A stretch of 46,457 nucleotides of DNA, taken from Eubacteriales bacterium. Its GTDB lineage: Bacteria > Bacillota > Clostridia > Lachnospirales > Lachnospiraceae. Below the pieces are notes generated by a model. That model worked only from the letters and a program-made list of their open reading frames with translations, was not told the origin of the DNA and searched no databases. Positions 26,900 through 35,023 of this stretch are shown here, piece after piece. Where the stretch lies: contig JAUNJG010000013.1 of NCBI GenBank assembly GCA_030533385.1, positions 1-46,457 on the forward strand, in the 5' to 3' direction. Each line of letters begins with the position of its first letter. The stretch's first letter is position 1. The position numbers were made by a program, and so were the translations under genes.

Positions 26900-26939
26900 T
26901 GGTATGCATAAGGTTATCCTAAAAGGAGGGGTCCCATTC

Positions 26940-27899
26940 GTGTTTGATTTCGAAAAACCAAGAATTGAAATAGCAGAAATTTCAGAAGACAATAAATATG
27001 GTCGTTTTGTGGTGGAACCGCTGGAAAGAGGTTATGGAACAACTTTAGGTAACTCCTTGAGAAGAATCATGTTGTCCTCCTTACCGGGGGCTGCCGTAAG
27101 CGCAGTAAAAATTAAAGGTGTCCTGCATGAGTTCAGCTCCATTCCGGGAGTGAAAGAAGATGTCACTGAAATCATCATGAATATCAAAGATTTGGCCATC
27201 AAAAATAACAGTTCTTCCAATGAGCCGAAACATGCGTTTATTGAGCTGAGCGGAGAAGGCGTTGTCACGGCCGCAGATATTCAGGTGGACAGTGATATCG
27301 AAATCGTGAATCCGGATTTGGTTATCGCCACTTTAAATGGTGGTACAGACAGCCATTTTGAGGCGGAGCTGACCATCACGAAAGGACGGGGATATGTCGG
27401 TGCAGATAAAAATAAGACAGAAGACCAGTCTATTGACGTGATTGCGGTCGATTCGATTTATACGCCGGTGGAGAGAGTAAATCTTGTGGTGGAAAACACT
27501 CGTGTTGGTCAGATTACAGACTTTGATAAGCTGACTCTTGATGTCTTCACGAACGGTACGCTGGCGCCGGACGAGGCTGTCAGTCTCGCGGCAAAGGTAC
27601 TTAGCGAACATTTGAATCTTTTCATTGATTTGTCTGAAAATGCAAAGGTTGCAGAGGTGATGGTGGAGACTGCCCAGGATCCGGTGGATAAGGTTCTGGA
27701 AATGAACATTGACGAGCTGGAATTATCCGTGCGTTCTTATAACTGTTTAAAGAGAGCGGGTATCAATACCGTAGAAGAATTGACGAACAAGACGCCGGAA
27801 GATATGATGAAGGTGCGTAACCTTGGCCGTAAGTCACTGGAAGAAGTGCTGGCAAAATTAAAGGAGTTGGGATTATCCCTGAACTCTAGCGAAGAATAA
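26940..27899 (+). CDS. rpoA: RNA polymerase alpha subunit
   Basis: A 319-residue protein with a GTG start nine bases after AAAAGGAGGGG. The N-terminal assembly domain includes [23 protein letters not shown]. The C-terminal domain (about residues 250-315) includes [45 protein letters not shown], the UP-element and activator-binding helix-hairpin-helix. The frame is open upstream to 26868 through the hairpin but that part has no homology. Confidence 0.98.
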   Translation: MFDFEKPRIEIAEISEDNKYGRFVVEPLERGYGTTLGNSLRRIMLSSLPGAAVSAVKIKGVLHEFSSIPGVKEDVTEIIMNIKDLAIKNNSSSNEPKHAFIELSGEGVVTAADIQVDSDIEIVNPDLVIATLNGGTDSHFEAELTITKGRGYVGADKNKTEDQSIDVIAVDSIYTPVERVNLVVENTRVGQITDFDKLTLDVFTNGTLAPDEAVSLAAKVLSEHLNLFIDLSENAKVAEVMVETAQDPVDKVLEMNIDELELSVRSYNCLKRAGINTVEELTNKTPEDMMKVRNLGRKSLEEVLAKLKELGLSLNSSEE

Positions 27900-27965
27900 G
27901 AAATAGACCCGCCTAGGCTGAAGGGAAAGTAAGCATGGCGAAAAATTATCAGGAGGTCCATTACC

Positions 27966-28502
27966 ATGGGAAAATATAGAAAATTAGGCAGAACATCCAA
28001 CCAGAGAAAAGCTTTGTTACGCAATCAGGTAACACAGCTGTTATATCATGGAAAAATCCGCACGACAGAGGCAAAGGCAAAAGAGATTCGCAAGATTGCA
28101 GAAGGTCTGATTGCTCTGGGCGTGAAAGAGAGAGACAACTTTGAGGTTGTTAAGGTTCAGGCTAAAGTTGCAAAGAAAGACAGCGAAGGCAAGAGAGTAA
28201 AAGAGGTGGTAGACGGTAAGAAAGTTACCGTATATGACACCGTAGAAAAAGAAATCAAAAAAGATCTGCCTTCCAGACTTCATGCAAGACGTCAGATGTT
28301 AAAGGTTTTATATCCTGTGACAGAAGTTCCGGCTGAAGGAAAAGGAAGAAAAGCCAATACCAAAAAGGTGGATTTGGCACAGAAAATCTTTGATGAGTAC
28401 GGTCCAAAATATGCAGAGCGTAACGGTGGTTACACAAGAATCGTGAAGATTGGACAGCGTAAAGGTGACGCTGCCATGGAAGTTCTCATCGAGCTTGTAT
28501 AA
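27966..28502 (+). CDS. rplQ: 50S ribosomal protein L17, long form
   Basis: The ends are canonical: YRKLGRTSNQRKALLRNQVTQLLYHGKIRTTEAKAKEIRKIAEGLIALG at the start and YAERNGGYTRIVKIGQRKGDAAMEVLIELV at the end. At 178 residues it is about 55 longer than typical L17 (about 120). The extra length lies after residue 55 (a Lys/Glu/Val-rich stretch containing VKVQAKVAKKDSEGKRVKEV) and after VLYPVTEVP. L17 lies near the tunnel exit, so the insert would be solvent-exposed. It is the last gene of the cluster. Confidence 0.96.
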   Translation: MGKYRKLGRTSNQRKALLRNQVTQLLYHGKIRTTEAKAKEIRKIAEGLIALGVKERDNFEVVKVQAKVAKKDSEGKRVKEVVDGKKVTVYDTVEKEIKKDLPSRLHARRQMLKVLYPVTEVPAEGKGRKANTKKVDLAQKIFDEYGPKYAERNGGYTRIVKIGQRKGDAAMEVLIELV

Positions 28503-28516
28503 TAGAGATAAAAAAC

Positions 28517-28560
28517 ATCTTGGGGCATCCTCTTACCGAGGATGCCCCAAGATTGATTTT
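28517..28560 (+). terminator. Terminator of the ribosomal cluster after rplQ
   Basis: ATCTTGGGGCATCCTC (28517-28532) pairs perfectly over 16 bp with GAGGATGCCCCAAGAT (28538-28553), loop TTACC, then TGATTTT. Confidence 0.85.
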
Positions 28561-28667
28561 ATGTCTCGATGAAATATTGTGGATGCAGAATAAGCAGTCC
28601 TCCACTTCAAATGTGCAGGGCATGAAGTGGGAATGTCCGATTTATTTTTGATGGCATGGCAAGGTGG

Positions 28668-29372
28668 CTATGCCGTTTTTTCTTGTCGTTTTTGCATGTT
28701 TGACCAGTTGATAAACCCGTAAATGTCGTTGGCCAAAAACATGAGAAAGCAGATGACAACAGACAAATAAGAAATATCTGTAAGAGCTGCCATTGTCCAC
28801 AAGAGAATCAAAACGATATCATTGGCAGCGTAGGCTACAGCGAAAAAAGGGCTTCTGCGAAAGGTCAGATAGACGGCGAGAAAACTGGTCGTGACAGATA
28901 CGGTGCTTGGTATAATATTCGCAGTGTGAAAGGCCGACAAAATAAAGTAAAAAATATAGGTAATGACGGCGGTGAGGAGAATCATGAAGATAACTTCCGG
29001 TCGCTTCAATCGGTTCACCCGAACTTCTGCCCTGTTTCCCTGGTAAGGATTTTTCATCCATGAAATCAGCGCGAAGACCGCCATGGGAGCAGTCATTCCA
29101 AGATAAGTTATCATTTCTCCATAGTAGGAAAATGTAAAGGAAATCATTCCGTATAACAGGCTGAACACGACCATGAGGAACTGTCCAAAAGGATTTCCCT
29201 TCGCATTAAAAATGAGCGAGGTGACGCCAATGAGAGATGCAGCCAAAGTCAAAAAATTTTTCCGATCAAACAGAAGAAAAGAGATGAGTATGAAGATGAC
29301 CGAGATGCTCCATAACAAAATCTCTGTTTTTGTAAAATAATTAAAAAAAGCTTTCGTTTGTTTTCCTGTCAT
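28668..29372 (-). CDS. pnuC: PnuC-family nicotinamide riboside-type transporter
   Basis: A 234-residue membrane protein with seven predicted helices. The C-terminal ANDIVLILLWTMAAL and MFLANDIYGFINWSNM carry the ND..W and NDxxGxxxW motifs of PnuC (PF04973). PnuC proteins facilitate uptake of NAD precursors such as nicotinamide riboside; relatives carry riboflavin or thiamine, so substrate is inferred. The adjacent pncA gene on the same strand supports an NAD-salvage role. It has its own promoter (29592-29621) and a structured leader. Confidence 0.85.
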   Translation of the reverse strand: MTGKQTKAFFNYFTKTEILLWSISVIFILISFLLFDRKNFLTLAASLIGVTSLIFNAKGNPFGQFLMVVFSLLYGMISFTFSYYGEMITYLGMTAPMAVFALISWMKNPYQGNRAEVRVNRLKRPEVIFMILLTAVITYIFYFILSAFHTANIIPSTVSVTTSFLAVYLTFRRSPFFAVAYAANDIVLILLWTMAALTDISYLSVVICFLMFLANDIYGFINWSNMQKRQEKTA

Positions 29373-29591
29373 ATTAATTCCTCCATATTCTATATATCGT
29401 CAGAGTTCTTTGTTCCGGCGGCCTGATTGCCGCTGGGGCGGACATCCATGGAACTTGCTGATGAAAGAGAGATTCCTCTTCGGCGGGATAAAAATAAGCA
29501 TCCTTTTGCACATCTTCTAAGACCTAACGATGTGCAAACGAATGCTCGTACGCTTTCTACCCGGTGGCAGAATCAATCTATATGTTTCGGA
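29373..29591 (-). promoter_or_regulatory. Structured leader of pnuC, candidate riboswitch
   Basis: About 210 nt between the promoter and pnuC with no gene. On the minus strand TTTGCACATC (29538-29529) pairs perfectly with GATGTGCAAA (29514-29505), stacked on AGCAT/ATGCT. A second hairpin GCGGC/GCCGC lies at 29418-29433, and a CTGCC/GGGTAG stem near 29556-29570. A T-rich stretch follows the large stem. I do not recognise a known riboswitch consensus. Confidence 0.45.
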
Positions 29592-29621
29592 ATTATAGCA
29601 CACACCTGAATATAAAGTCAA
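29592..29621 (-). promoter_or_regulatory. Promoter of pnuC
   Basis: Minus strand TTGACT (29621-29616), 18-bp spacer, TATAAT (29597-29592). The -35 overlaps the end of pncA. Confidence 0.7.
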
Positions 29622-30169
29622 GGGGTGGCAGGTGATTCATGAAGGATGGCTATCTGGCAGCTTTTCATCGTCTGCAAGGCTGCCTGATGGGCGCTTGGAG
29701 TGACTCCGGCGCAGCAGGCAGCGTCCACCTGCATGGGAACGTCGGGCATAAATGCCTTTAACATGAGCGCATTGCTCACCACGCAGATATCGGTGCAAAG
29801 GCCGATGAGTTCTATGGAATCAAGGGGAGTTTTCCCATGAATTTCCCGGAGTGTTCGGGCAAGCTCCGTGGAACCGAAAGTGTTTTTCTGAAAGATGGGT
29901 GCGTCCGACTGCTCTCTAAGCTCTTTGATTTGGGGAATCAATTCCCATCCGGCACTATTTTGGATACAATGTTCCACCGGAAGATGTTTTCCTTCCTGGG
30001 TCGAGAGGTAGTCTGCCTCATGAGTATCTTGGGTGTAAAAAACGGTGCCATCAAAATTTTTAATTTTTTCCAGGACGGCGGGAACGATAGCCTGTGCCTC
30101 GGCGGTGCCGAGGGCGCCGTCCACGAAGTCCTTTTGCATGTCCACTACGATTAAACAGGAATGTTTCAT
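29618..30169 (-). CDS. pncA: Nicotinamidase (isochorismatase-fold cysteine hydrolase)
   Basis: A 183-residue protein. The catalytic triad is visible as Asp10 (VVDMQKDFVDG), Lys95 (FQKNTFGS) and Cys129 (GLCTDICVVSNAL), with metal ligands Asp48, His50 and His67 (TQDTHEADY, PVEHC). This pattern is that of nicotinamidase, which converts nicotinamide to nicotinic acid for the NAD salvage path. The neighbouring pnuC transporter supports that. It is read leftwards from a likely promoter at 30221-30249; AAGGAGGAC precedes the ATG. Confidence 0.85.
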   Translation of the reverse strand: MKHSCLIVVDMQKDFVDGALGTAEAQAIVPAVLEKIKNFDGTVFYTQDTHEADYLSTQEGKHLPVEHCIQNSAGWELIPQIKELREQSDAPIFQKNTFGSTELARTLREIHGKTPLDSIELIGLCTDICVVSNALMLKAFMPDVPMQVDAACCAGVTPSAHQAALQTMKSCQIAILHESPATP

Positions 30170-30220
30170 AGAGAAGTCCTCCTTGGTGATTGGTGATATA
30201 TTGTGTGTAAACGTTGCCTA

Positions 30221-30249
30221 ACTATACCATATCGGAAAAAGAAAAACAA
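30221..30249 (-). promoter_or_regulatory. Promoter of pncA
   Basis: Minus strand TTGTTT (30249-30244), 17-bp spacer, TATAGT (30226-30221). Confidence 0.5.
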
Positions 30250-30251
30250 TG

Positions 30252-30285
30252 TTTACTTTCCACAAAAGAAAGAGTATGTTAGAAT
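30252..30285 (+). promoter_or_regulatory. Probable promoter of the ECF transporter genes
   Basis: TTTACT (30252-30257) and TATGTT (30275-30280) at 17 bp, or TTTCCA (30257-30262) and TAGAAT (30280-30285) at 17 bp with a TG two bases before it. Both are weak; the position divergent from pncA makes a promoter likely. Confidence 0.4.
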
Positions 30286-30305
30286 CTATAAAAAGCGATG
30301 AAATG

Positions 30306-30338
30306 AGGCAGGCGTGTTCGGATGCCAACCGTCTGCCT
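30306..30338 (+). repeat. Dispersed repeat, copy 2
   Basis: AGGCAG (30306-30311) and CTGCCT (30333-30338) are the ends of an inverted repeat containing GCGTGTTCGGAT, shared with copy 4 (36453-36464). It lies 20 bases before ecfA1. Confidence 0.6.
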
Positions 30339-30357
30339 AATCAAAGGAAACAGTAAA

Positions 30358-31203
30358 ATGAAAATGATAGAAGCACTCAATCTCATATTCAAATATAAAT
30401 CATATGTCCAAAATCAGGAAATGCCGGAGGAAACGCTTGTGCTGGATAACGTGAGTCTGTCCATAGAGAAGGGAGATTTTGTGGGCATTCTCGGTCACAA
30501 CGGTTCGGGAAAGTCCACGCTGGCGAAGGCGCTCACGGCTCTGTTAAAGCCGTCTCAGGGAGCGGTCTATGTAAAACAGATGGATTCCTCCCTGGAAGAA
30601 AACGTCATTCCCATCCGGAGGACGGCGGGAATGGTATTTCAAAATCCGGATAATCAGCTTGTGGGAAATCTGGTGGAAGAAGATGTGGCATTTGGGCCGG
30701 AAAATCTGGGGGTTCCTACAGAAGAGATCTGGAAGAGAATTTCCGCAGCGCTGGAGGCGGTGGGAATGACAGCCTACAGGCAGTCGGTTCCCCACAGCCT
30801 GTCCGGCGGACAAAAGCAAAAGATTGCCATCGCAGGAATTTTAGCCATGGAGCCGGAATGTATCGTGTTTGACGAGCCAACTGCCATGCTGGATCCAAGA
30901 GGCCGGAAGGAAGTGCTGGATGCCGTACATTTTCTCAATAAAGAAAGAGGAATCACCGTCTTGTACATCACCCATCATATGGAAGAGGTGGAGGATGCAG
31001 ATTGGTTGTATGTGATGGACAGAGGGCGTGTTCTGTGGAAAGAGAGGCCGGAAGTCCTGTGGGAGAAGGAAGAGGAGTTGATGCGCTGTGGGATTCGTCT
31101 GCCTTTTTATCGGGATTTGATTTGGAGGCTGCGAAAAAAAGGGGTGGAGATTCCAAAGACAGTGCAATCAGAGGAGGCATTGTTGGAATATCTGACCCGA
31201 TAA
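30358..31203 (+). CDS. ecfA1: Energy-coupling factor transporter ATPase EcfA1
   Basis: A 281-residue ABC ATPase. Walker A is GILGHNGSGKST, the signature is SLSGGQKQKIAIAGIL, Walker B is CIVFDEPTAMLDP, and the switch histidine is in YITHH. With EcfA2 and EcfT it forms the shared module that powers uptake of vitamins through separate S-components, at the cytoplasmic face. The ATG at 30358 (MKMIEALNLIFKY) follows AAAGGAAA; an upstream ATG at 30322 lies within the dispersed repeat and is unlikely. Confidence 0.95.
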   Translation: MKMIEALNLIFKYKSYVQNQEMPEETLVLDNVSLSIEKGDFVGILGHNGSGKSTLAKALTALLKPSQGAVYVKQMDSSLEENVIPIRRTAGMVFQNPDNQLVGNLVEEDVAFGPENLGVPTEEIWKRISAALEAVGMTAYRQSVPHSLSGGQKQKIAIAGILAMEPECIVFDEPTAMLDPRGRKEVLDAVHFLNKERGITVLYITHHMEEVEDADWLYVMDRGRVLWKERPEVLWEKEEELMRCGIRLPFYRDLIWRLRKKGVEIPKTVQSEEALLEYLTR

Positions 31204-31251
31204 CCCTTTTTGAGGAGGAATGATTACCGCTATCAGGTATCAGGAGAGATT

Positions 31252-32136
31252 ATGGGACTTGCGTTGAAAAATATTTCTTATCAATATAAAGATCAGGGAA
31301 ACGAAAATAAATATGCGTTGCAAAAGGTGAGCTTTTCCATGGAAAAGGGAGAATATGTAGCGTTGATTGGACATACCGGATCAGGGAAGTCTACTCTGAC
31401 CCAGCATCTGAATGGGCTGCTTCGTCCGACGTCGGGACAGTATTTTTTTGATGGAGAGGATGTATATGGAGAGCATTTTTCTATGAAAATGCTTCGGCAG
31501 AAGGTGGCTCTCTGTTTCCAATATCCTGAATATCAGCTTTTTGAGGAGACGGTGTTAAGGGACATTGCCTTTGGGCCTGCCAACATGGGATATGGCAAAG
31601 AAGAAAGCGAAAAAAAGGCCCGGGATGCCATGAAGTTGGTCGGCCTGTCTCCCGAGTTGGAGAGGGCGGCGCCCTTTGCCTTGTCAGGCGGACAAAAAAG
31701 GCGGGTGGCACTGGCGGGAATTTTATCAATGGAGCCGGACTATCTGATTTTGGATGAGCCGGTGGCCGGGTTGGACGGAGCGGGAAAGGAGCAGTTATTC
31801 GGGCTGTTGGAACATCTTCGCAGGGAAAACAATCTGGGAATTCTTCTCGTTTCTCATGACATGGACGATGTGGCAAGCTATGCAGATCGGGTTTTGGTCA
31901 TGTCCGAGGGCCGGCTGGTGATGGATGGAAAGAAGGAAGAAGTCTTTTCCAGGGAAGAGATGCTTAGAGAGATGGGACTGGATGTTCCACACTCTGTGCA
32001 TTTCTATCACAAACTGCGGGAGAGAGAATATTTCAGAGAAAATAAGGATGGTCTGCCTATGACAGCAGAGGCGTTGGCACAAGATATAGCGGAGGAATGG
32101 CATGATTCGAGACATGACGTTGGGACAATATTATAA
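31252..32136 (+). CDS. ecfA2: Energy-coupling factor transporter ATPase EcfA2
   Basis: A 294-residue ABC ATPase starting MGLALKNISYQYKDQGNENKYAL, with Walker A LIGHTGSGKST, signature ALSGGQKRRVALAGIL, Walker B YLILDEPVAGLDGAG and LVSHDMDDV. It forms the heterodimer with EcfA1. ATG 31252 follows CAGGAGAGAT. The 3' end overlaps ecfT by 35 nt, so the two are translationally linked. Confidence 0.95.
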   Translation: MGLALKNISYQYKDQGNENKYALQKVSFSMEKGEYVALIGHTGSGKSTLTQHLNGLLRPTSGQYFFDGEDVYGEHFSMKMLRQKVALCFQYPEYQLFEETVLRDIAFGPANMGYGKEESEKKARDAMKLVGLSPELERAAPFALSGGQKRRVALAGILSMEPDYLILDEPVAGLDGAGKEQLFGLLEHLRRENNLGILLVSHDMDDVASYADRVLVMSEGRLVMDGKKEEVFSREEMLREMGLDVPHSVHFYHKLREREYFRENKDGLPMTAEALAQDIAEEWHDSRHDVGTIL

Positions 32137-32908
32137 GGGGGATTCTGTGATACACCGTCTGGATGCCCGGGTGAAACTGATGGGGACGCTGTTGTTTGTC
32201 GTCACGTTGTTTTTGCCGAAATCGCCGGCCGCTCTTTTGTCAGCCACGTTATTTCTGGCAGGGGTCACGGCATTGTCAAAGGTGCCTCTCTCCATGCTGA
32301 TTCGGGGCGTGAAGCCGCTGTTGTTTCTTATTATATTTTCGGCGGGAGTAAACCTTTTATTCACTCCGGGCGAGACGATAGTGCAGTGGGGATTTTTACG
32401 CATTACAAAAGAAGGCCTTCGATTGTCAATCTACCTTGTGATACGATTGGTTTATCTGGTGGTCGGATCTTCTATCATGACATTCACCACCACGCCGGGG
32501 CGTCTGGCAGACGGCCTGGAAAAATCCCTGGGCTTTTTGACGAAAGTTCGCATCCCTGTCCATGAGTTGGCCATGATGATATCGATTGCGCTCCGATTTA
32601 TTCCCGTCCTGACGGAAGAACTGGACAAAATCATGAAGGCACAGATGTCCAGGGGGGCAGATTTTGAGAGTGGAAGCCTCATGCAAAGAGCAAGACAGAT
32701 GATTCCCATCCTGGTGCCCTTGTTTGTTTCTTCTATACGGAGGGCTTCGGATCTGGCACTTGCCATGGATGCCCGATGTTATAATGGAGGAATCGGGAGG
32801 ACGAAGCTAAAACCTCTGCGATATGAAAAGAGGGACTATGCGGCCTATGGCGTGCTGGGAGTCTATACTGTCTGGATGGCAGGCTGTGCATTTTTCCTGA
32901 GAGCCTGA
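32102..32908 (+). CDS. ecfT: Energy-coupling factor transporter transmembrane protein EcfT
   Basis: A 268-residue membrane protein. It opens IRDMTLGQYYKGDSVIHRLDARVKLMGTLLFVVTLF. The coupling motifs MKAQMSRGADFESG and ALAMDARCYNGG (Ala-Arg-Gly-type sequences) contact the ATPases. It binds interchangeable S-components and couples ATP hydrolysis to uptake. It overlaps ecfA2 and precedes truA by 85 nt, an order conserved across Firmicutes. Confidence 0.95.
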   Translation: MIRDMTLGQYYKGDSVIHRLDARVKLMGTLLFVVTLFLPKSPAALLSATLFLAGVTALSKVPLSMLIRGVKPLLFLIIFSAGVNLLFTPGETIVQWGFLRITKEGLRLSIYLVIRLVYLVVGSSIMTFTTTPGRLADGLEKSLGFLTKVRIPVHELAMMISIALRFIPVLTEELDKIMKAQMSRGADFESGSLMQRARQMIPILVPLFVSSIRRASDLALAMDARCYNGGIGRTKLKPLRYEKRDYAAYGVLGVYTVWMAGCAFFLRA

Positions 32909-32993
32909 TGCATGCTTTTCAAAGGTGGAACGAGAAAAACGCATGGAAAATGGAAAATAGTAAGTAGAATATAGAAGATGACGGAGCATATCA

Positions 32994-33749
32994 ATGAAAC
33001 GATTTAAATTGGTGGTTGCCTATGATGGCACCGATTACAGCGGCTGGCAGGTACAGCCTTCGGCGAAAACCATAGAGGGAGTCCTCAATGAAGAACTGAG
33101 TAAGCTTACCGGAGAGCAGATTGTGGTGATGGGAGCCAGCCGCACCGACGCAGGCGTACACGCTTTCGGAAATGTGGCCGTGTTCGATTCGGAGACGCCC
33201 ATACCCGGAGAAAAACTGCTGTTTGCCTTAAATCCCCGCCTTCCCGAAGATATCCGCATCGTGGAGTCCGAGGAGGTGGCCGAAGATTTTCATCCAAGAT
33301 TTTGCGATACGAGAAAGACCTATGAATACCACATCTGTACCGGGCGGGTTTTGTTCCCGACCAAAAGACTGTACAGTCATTGGACGCCGAGGCATCTGGA
33401 TGTGCAGGCGATGAGAGAAGCGGGAAAATTTCTGGAAGGGGAACATGATTTCAAAAGCTTTTGCGCCGCCGGCGCCCAGGTAAAGACGACAGTTCGCACT
33501 GTCACAAAGGTGGAGGTGGAGGAATGTTCCTCCGGAGAATCTGTCGGGCAGGAGATTGTGATTCGCATACAGGGCGAGGGCTTCCTCTATAATATGGTTC
33601 GCATTATCAGCGGAACGCTCATGAAGGCGGGATATCACATGTGGCCTCCGGAGCACATGAAAGAAATCATGGAGGGTCGTGACCGGAGTCTTGCCGGCGA
33701 GACGGTGCCGGCCAACGGGTTATTTTTAAAAGAGATTGAGTATTTATAA
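32994..33749 (+). CDS. truA: tRNA pseudouridine(38-40) synthase TruA
   Basis: A 251-residue protein. Catalytic Asp52 lies in GASRTDAGVHAFGNVAVFD. The family blocks YEYHICTG, HDFKSFCAAGAQVKTTVRTV and GEGFLYNMVRIISGTLMKAG are present. It converts U38-40 of the anticodon stem to pseudouridine. A degenerate dispersed repeat lies just after its stop. Confidence 0.97.
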   Translation: MKRFKLVVAYDGTDYSGWQVQPSAKTIEGVLNEELSKLTGEQIVVMGASRTDAGVHAFGNVAVFDSETPIPGEKLLFALNPRLPEDIRIVESEEVAEDFHPRFCDTRKTYEYHICTGRVLFPTKRLYSHWTPRHLDVQAMREAGKFLEGEHDFKSFCAAGAQVKTTVRTVTKVEVEECSSGESVGQEIVIRIQGEGFLYNMVRIISGTLMKAGYHMWPPEHMKEIMEGRDRSLAGETVPANGLFLKEIEYL

Positions 33750-33756
33750 TCAGGTC

Positions 33757-33779
33757 GGACAGATGGGAAATATCCGAAC
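33757..33779 (-). repeat. Dispersed repeat, degenerate copy 3
   Basis: GGACAGATGGGAAATATCCGAAC resembles the reverse complement of copy 4's right part (about 19 of 23 bases). It lies eight bases after truA. Confidence 0.45.
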
Positions 33780-33819
33780 TTGTATTAGAATGTGCGGGGC
33801 GTTCTATCATTGTAAAAAA

Positions 33820-33833
33820 ATGGAACGTTCCAT
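33820..33833 (+). promoter_or_regulatory. 14-bp palindrome upstream of rplM promoter
   Basis: ATGGAACGTTCCAT is a perfect palindrome ending 17 bp before the -35 (33851). Similar TTGTAAAAAAAT and TGGTAAAAAAAAT stretches flank it. It looks like an operator or UP-element region; no regulator can be named. Confidence 0.45.
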
Positions 33834-33850
33834 AATGGTAAAAAAAATCA

Positions 33851-33879
33851 TTGACACTGTATGGAGAATATTATATAAT
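33851..33879 (+). promoter_or_regulatory. Consensus promoter of rplM-rpsI
   Basis: TTGACA (33851-33856), exactly 17 bp, TATAAT (33874-33879): a perfect sigma-70/SigA consensus, about 160 bp before rplM. Confidence 0.85.
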
Positions 33880-33900
33880 ATCAAAATGTGGTATGCAAAT

Positions 33901-33936
33901 AAAATGTATCTCAAAAGCCCCGGGATGCATTTTTTT
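33901..33936 (+). terminator. Attenuator-like terminator in the rplM leader
   Basis: AAAATGTATCTC (33901-33912) pairs over 12 positions (two G-U pairs) with GGGATGCATTTT (33922-33933), then T's to 33936. It begins only about 15 nt after the expected transcript start. A second stem, AATGTGA/TCACATT, lies near 33957-33998. Together they could be the L13-type autoregulatory leader described in Firmicutes. Confidence 0.65.
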
Positions 33937-34041
33937 CATAAACCTGTATGACAGGAAGAATGTGATGGAGGGTCCGGACAGCCAGGAAGTCACATTTACA
34001 AACGTAAAAGATTTGGATTTTGACAGGAGGAGAATAAACTC

Positions 34042-34476
34042 ATGAAAAGTTTTATGGCTAGCCCATCTACCATTACAAGAGATTGGTATGTAGTTGACGC
34101 TACGGGACATACATTAGGACGTTTGGCGTCTGAAGTTGCTAAGGTATTAAGAGGAAAAAATAAACCGATTTTCACACCACACATGGATTGCGGTGATTAT
34201 GTGATTATCGTAAACGCTGATAAAATCAAAGTGACCGGTAAGAAAATGGAACAGAAGGTTTATTACAATCACAGCGATTACGTTGGCGGAATGAAAGAAA
34301 CCACATTAAAAGAAAAATTGGCGAAAAAGCCAGAACAAGTTCTTGAACTTGCCGTAAAAGGTATGCTTCCAAAAGGACCTCTCGGAAGACAGATGTACAA
34401 AAAATTATTTGTATATGCTGGACCGGACCACAAACACGCTGCACAGCAGCCGAAAGAGTTAGAAGTGAGATATTAA
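34042..34476 (+). CDS. rplM: 50S ribosomal protein L13
   Basis: A 144-residue protein. [64 protein letters not shown] and [33 protein letters not shown] identify L13, an early 50S assembly protein. ACAGGAGGAGAA precedes the ATG. It is transcribed with rpsI from a consensus promoter through an attenuator-like leader. Confidence 0.97.
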   Translation: MKSFMASPSTITRDWYVVDATGHTLGRLASEVAKVLRGKNKPIFTPHMDCGDYVIIVNADKIKVTGKKMEQKVYYNHSDYVGGMKETTLKEKLAKKPEQVLELAVKGMLPKGPLGRQMYKKLFVYAGPDHKHAAQQPKELEVRY

Positions 34477-34494
34477 TTTAAGGAGGAAAAGTAA

Positions 34495-34887
34495 GTGGCT
34501 ACTACAAGATATTACGGAACTGGCAGAAGAAAAAGCAGTGTTGCAAGAGTTTACCTCATGCCTGGTACTGGCAAGGTGACTATCAATAAAAAAGATATGG
34601 ATGATTACTTTGGTTTTGAAACCTTAAAAGTGATCGCTCGTCAGCCGCTGGAGCTGACATCCACAGCAGATAAATTTGATGTTCTGGTCAATGTTCACGG
34701 CGGCGGATACACAGGACAGGCCGGCGCTATCAGACATGGTATCTCCAGAGCCTTGATTGAGGCGGATCCGGAGCTTCGTCCGGTATTAAAGAAAGCCGGA
34801 TTCTTGACTCGTGACCCTCGTATGAAGGAGAGAAAGAAATACGGTCTCAAAAAAGCTCGTAGAGCGCCGCAGTTCTCCAAACGTTAG
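34495..34887 (+). CDS. rpsI: 30S ribosomal protein S9
   Basis: A 130-residue protein with a GTG start after [43 protein letters not shown] and the C-terminal tail [18 protein letters not shown], whose last Arg reaches the P-site tRNA, are standard S9. Its 3' flank with the terminator is duplicated 805 bp downstream. Confidence 0.97.
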   Translation: MATTRYYGTGRRKSSVARVYLMPGTGKVTINKKDMDDYFGFETLKVIARQPLELTSTADKFDVLVNVHGGGYTGQAGAIRHGISRALIEADPELRPVLKKAGFLTRDPRMKERKKYGLKKARRAPQFSKR

Positions 34888-34960
34888 GCATTTATCTGCG
34901 AACCAAAACGTCTATTGTTTATGTATGAAAACCCACAGACTTCGAGTTTGTGGGTTTTTT
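34888..34960 (+). repeat. 73-bp direct repeat, copy 1 (with rpsI terminator)
   Basis: It matches 35693-35765 at 70 of 73 bases. It contains ACCCACAGAC (34931-34940) pairing over 10 bp with GUUUGUGGGU (34946-34955), then T's: the rpsI terminator. A TATACT hexamer follows each copy at the same distance (34978-34983; 35783-35788). Confidence 0.9.
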
Positions 34961-34961
34961 T
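34931..34961 (+). terminator. Terminator of rplM-rpsI
   Basis: The 10-bp stem ACCCACAGAC/GTTTGTGGGT closes the loop TTCGA and is followed by an uninterrupted T run to 34961. Confidence 0.85.
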
Positions 34962-35023
34962 AATAAGAGTAATGTGGTATACTTGTAATATCCAAGGCAT
35001 GTTTTATGAATGAGGAGGAAGGT

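Noticed and set aside
29540-29590. ZTP (pfl) riboswitch in the pnuC leader
   Set aside because: CCACCGGG is present but the required ACTGGCG and CCGCCTGGGC blocks are not.
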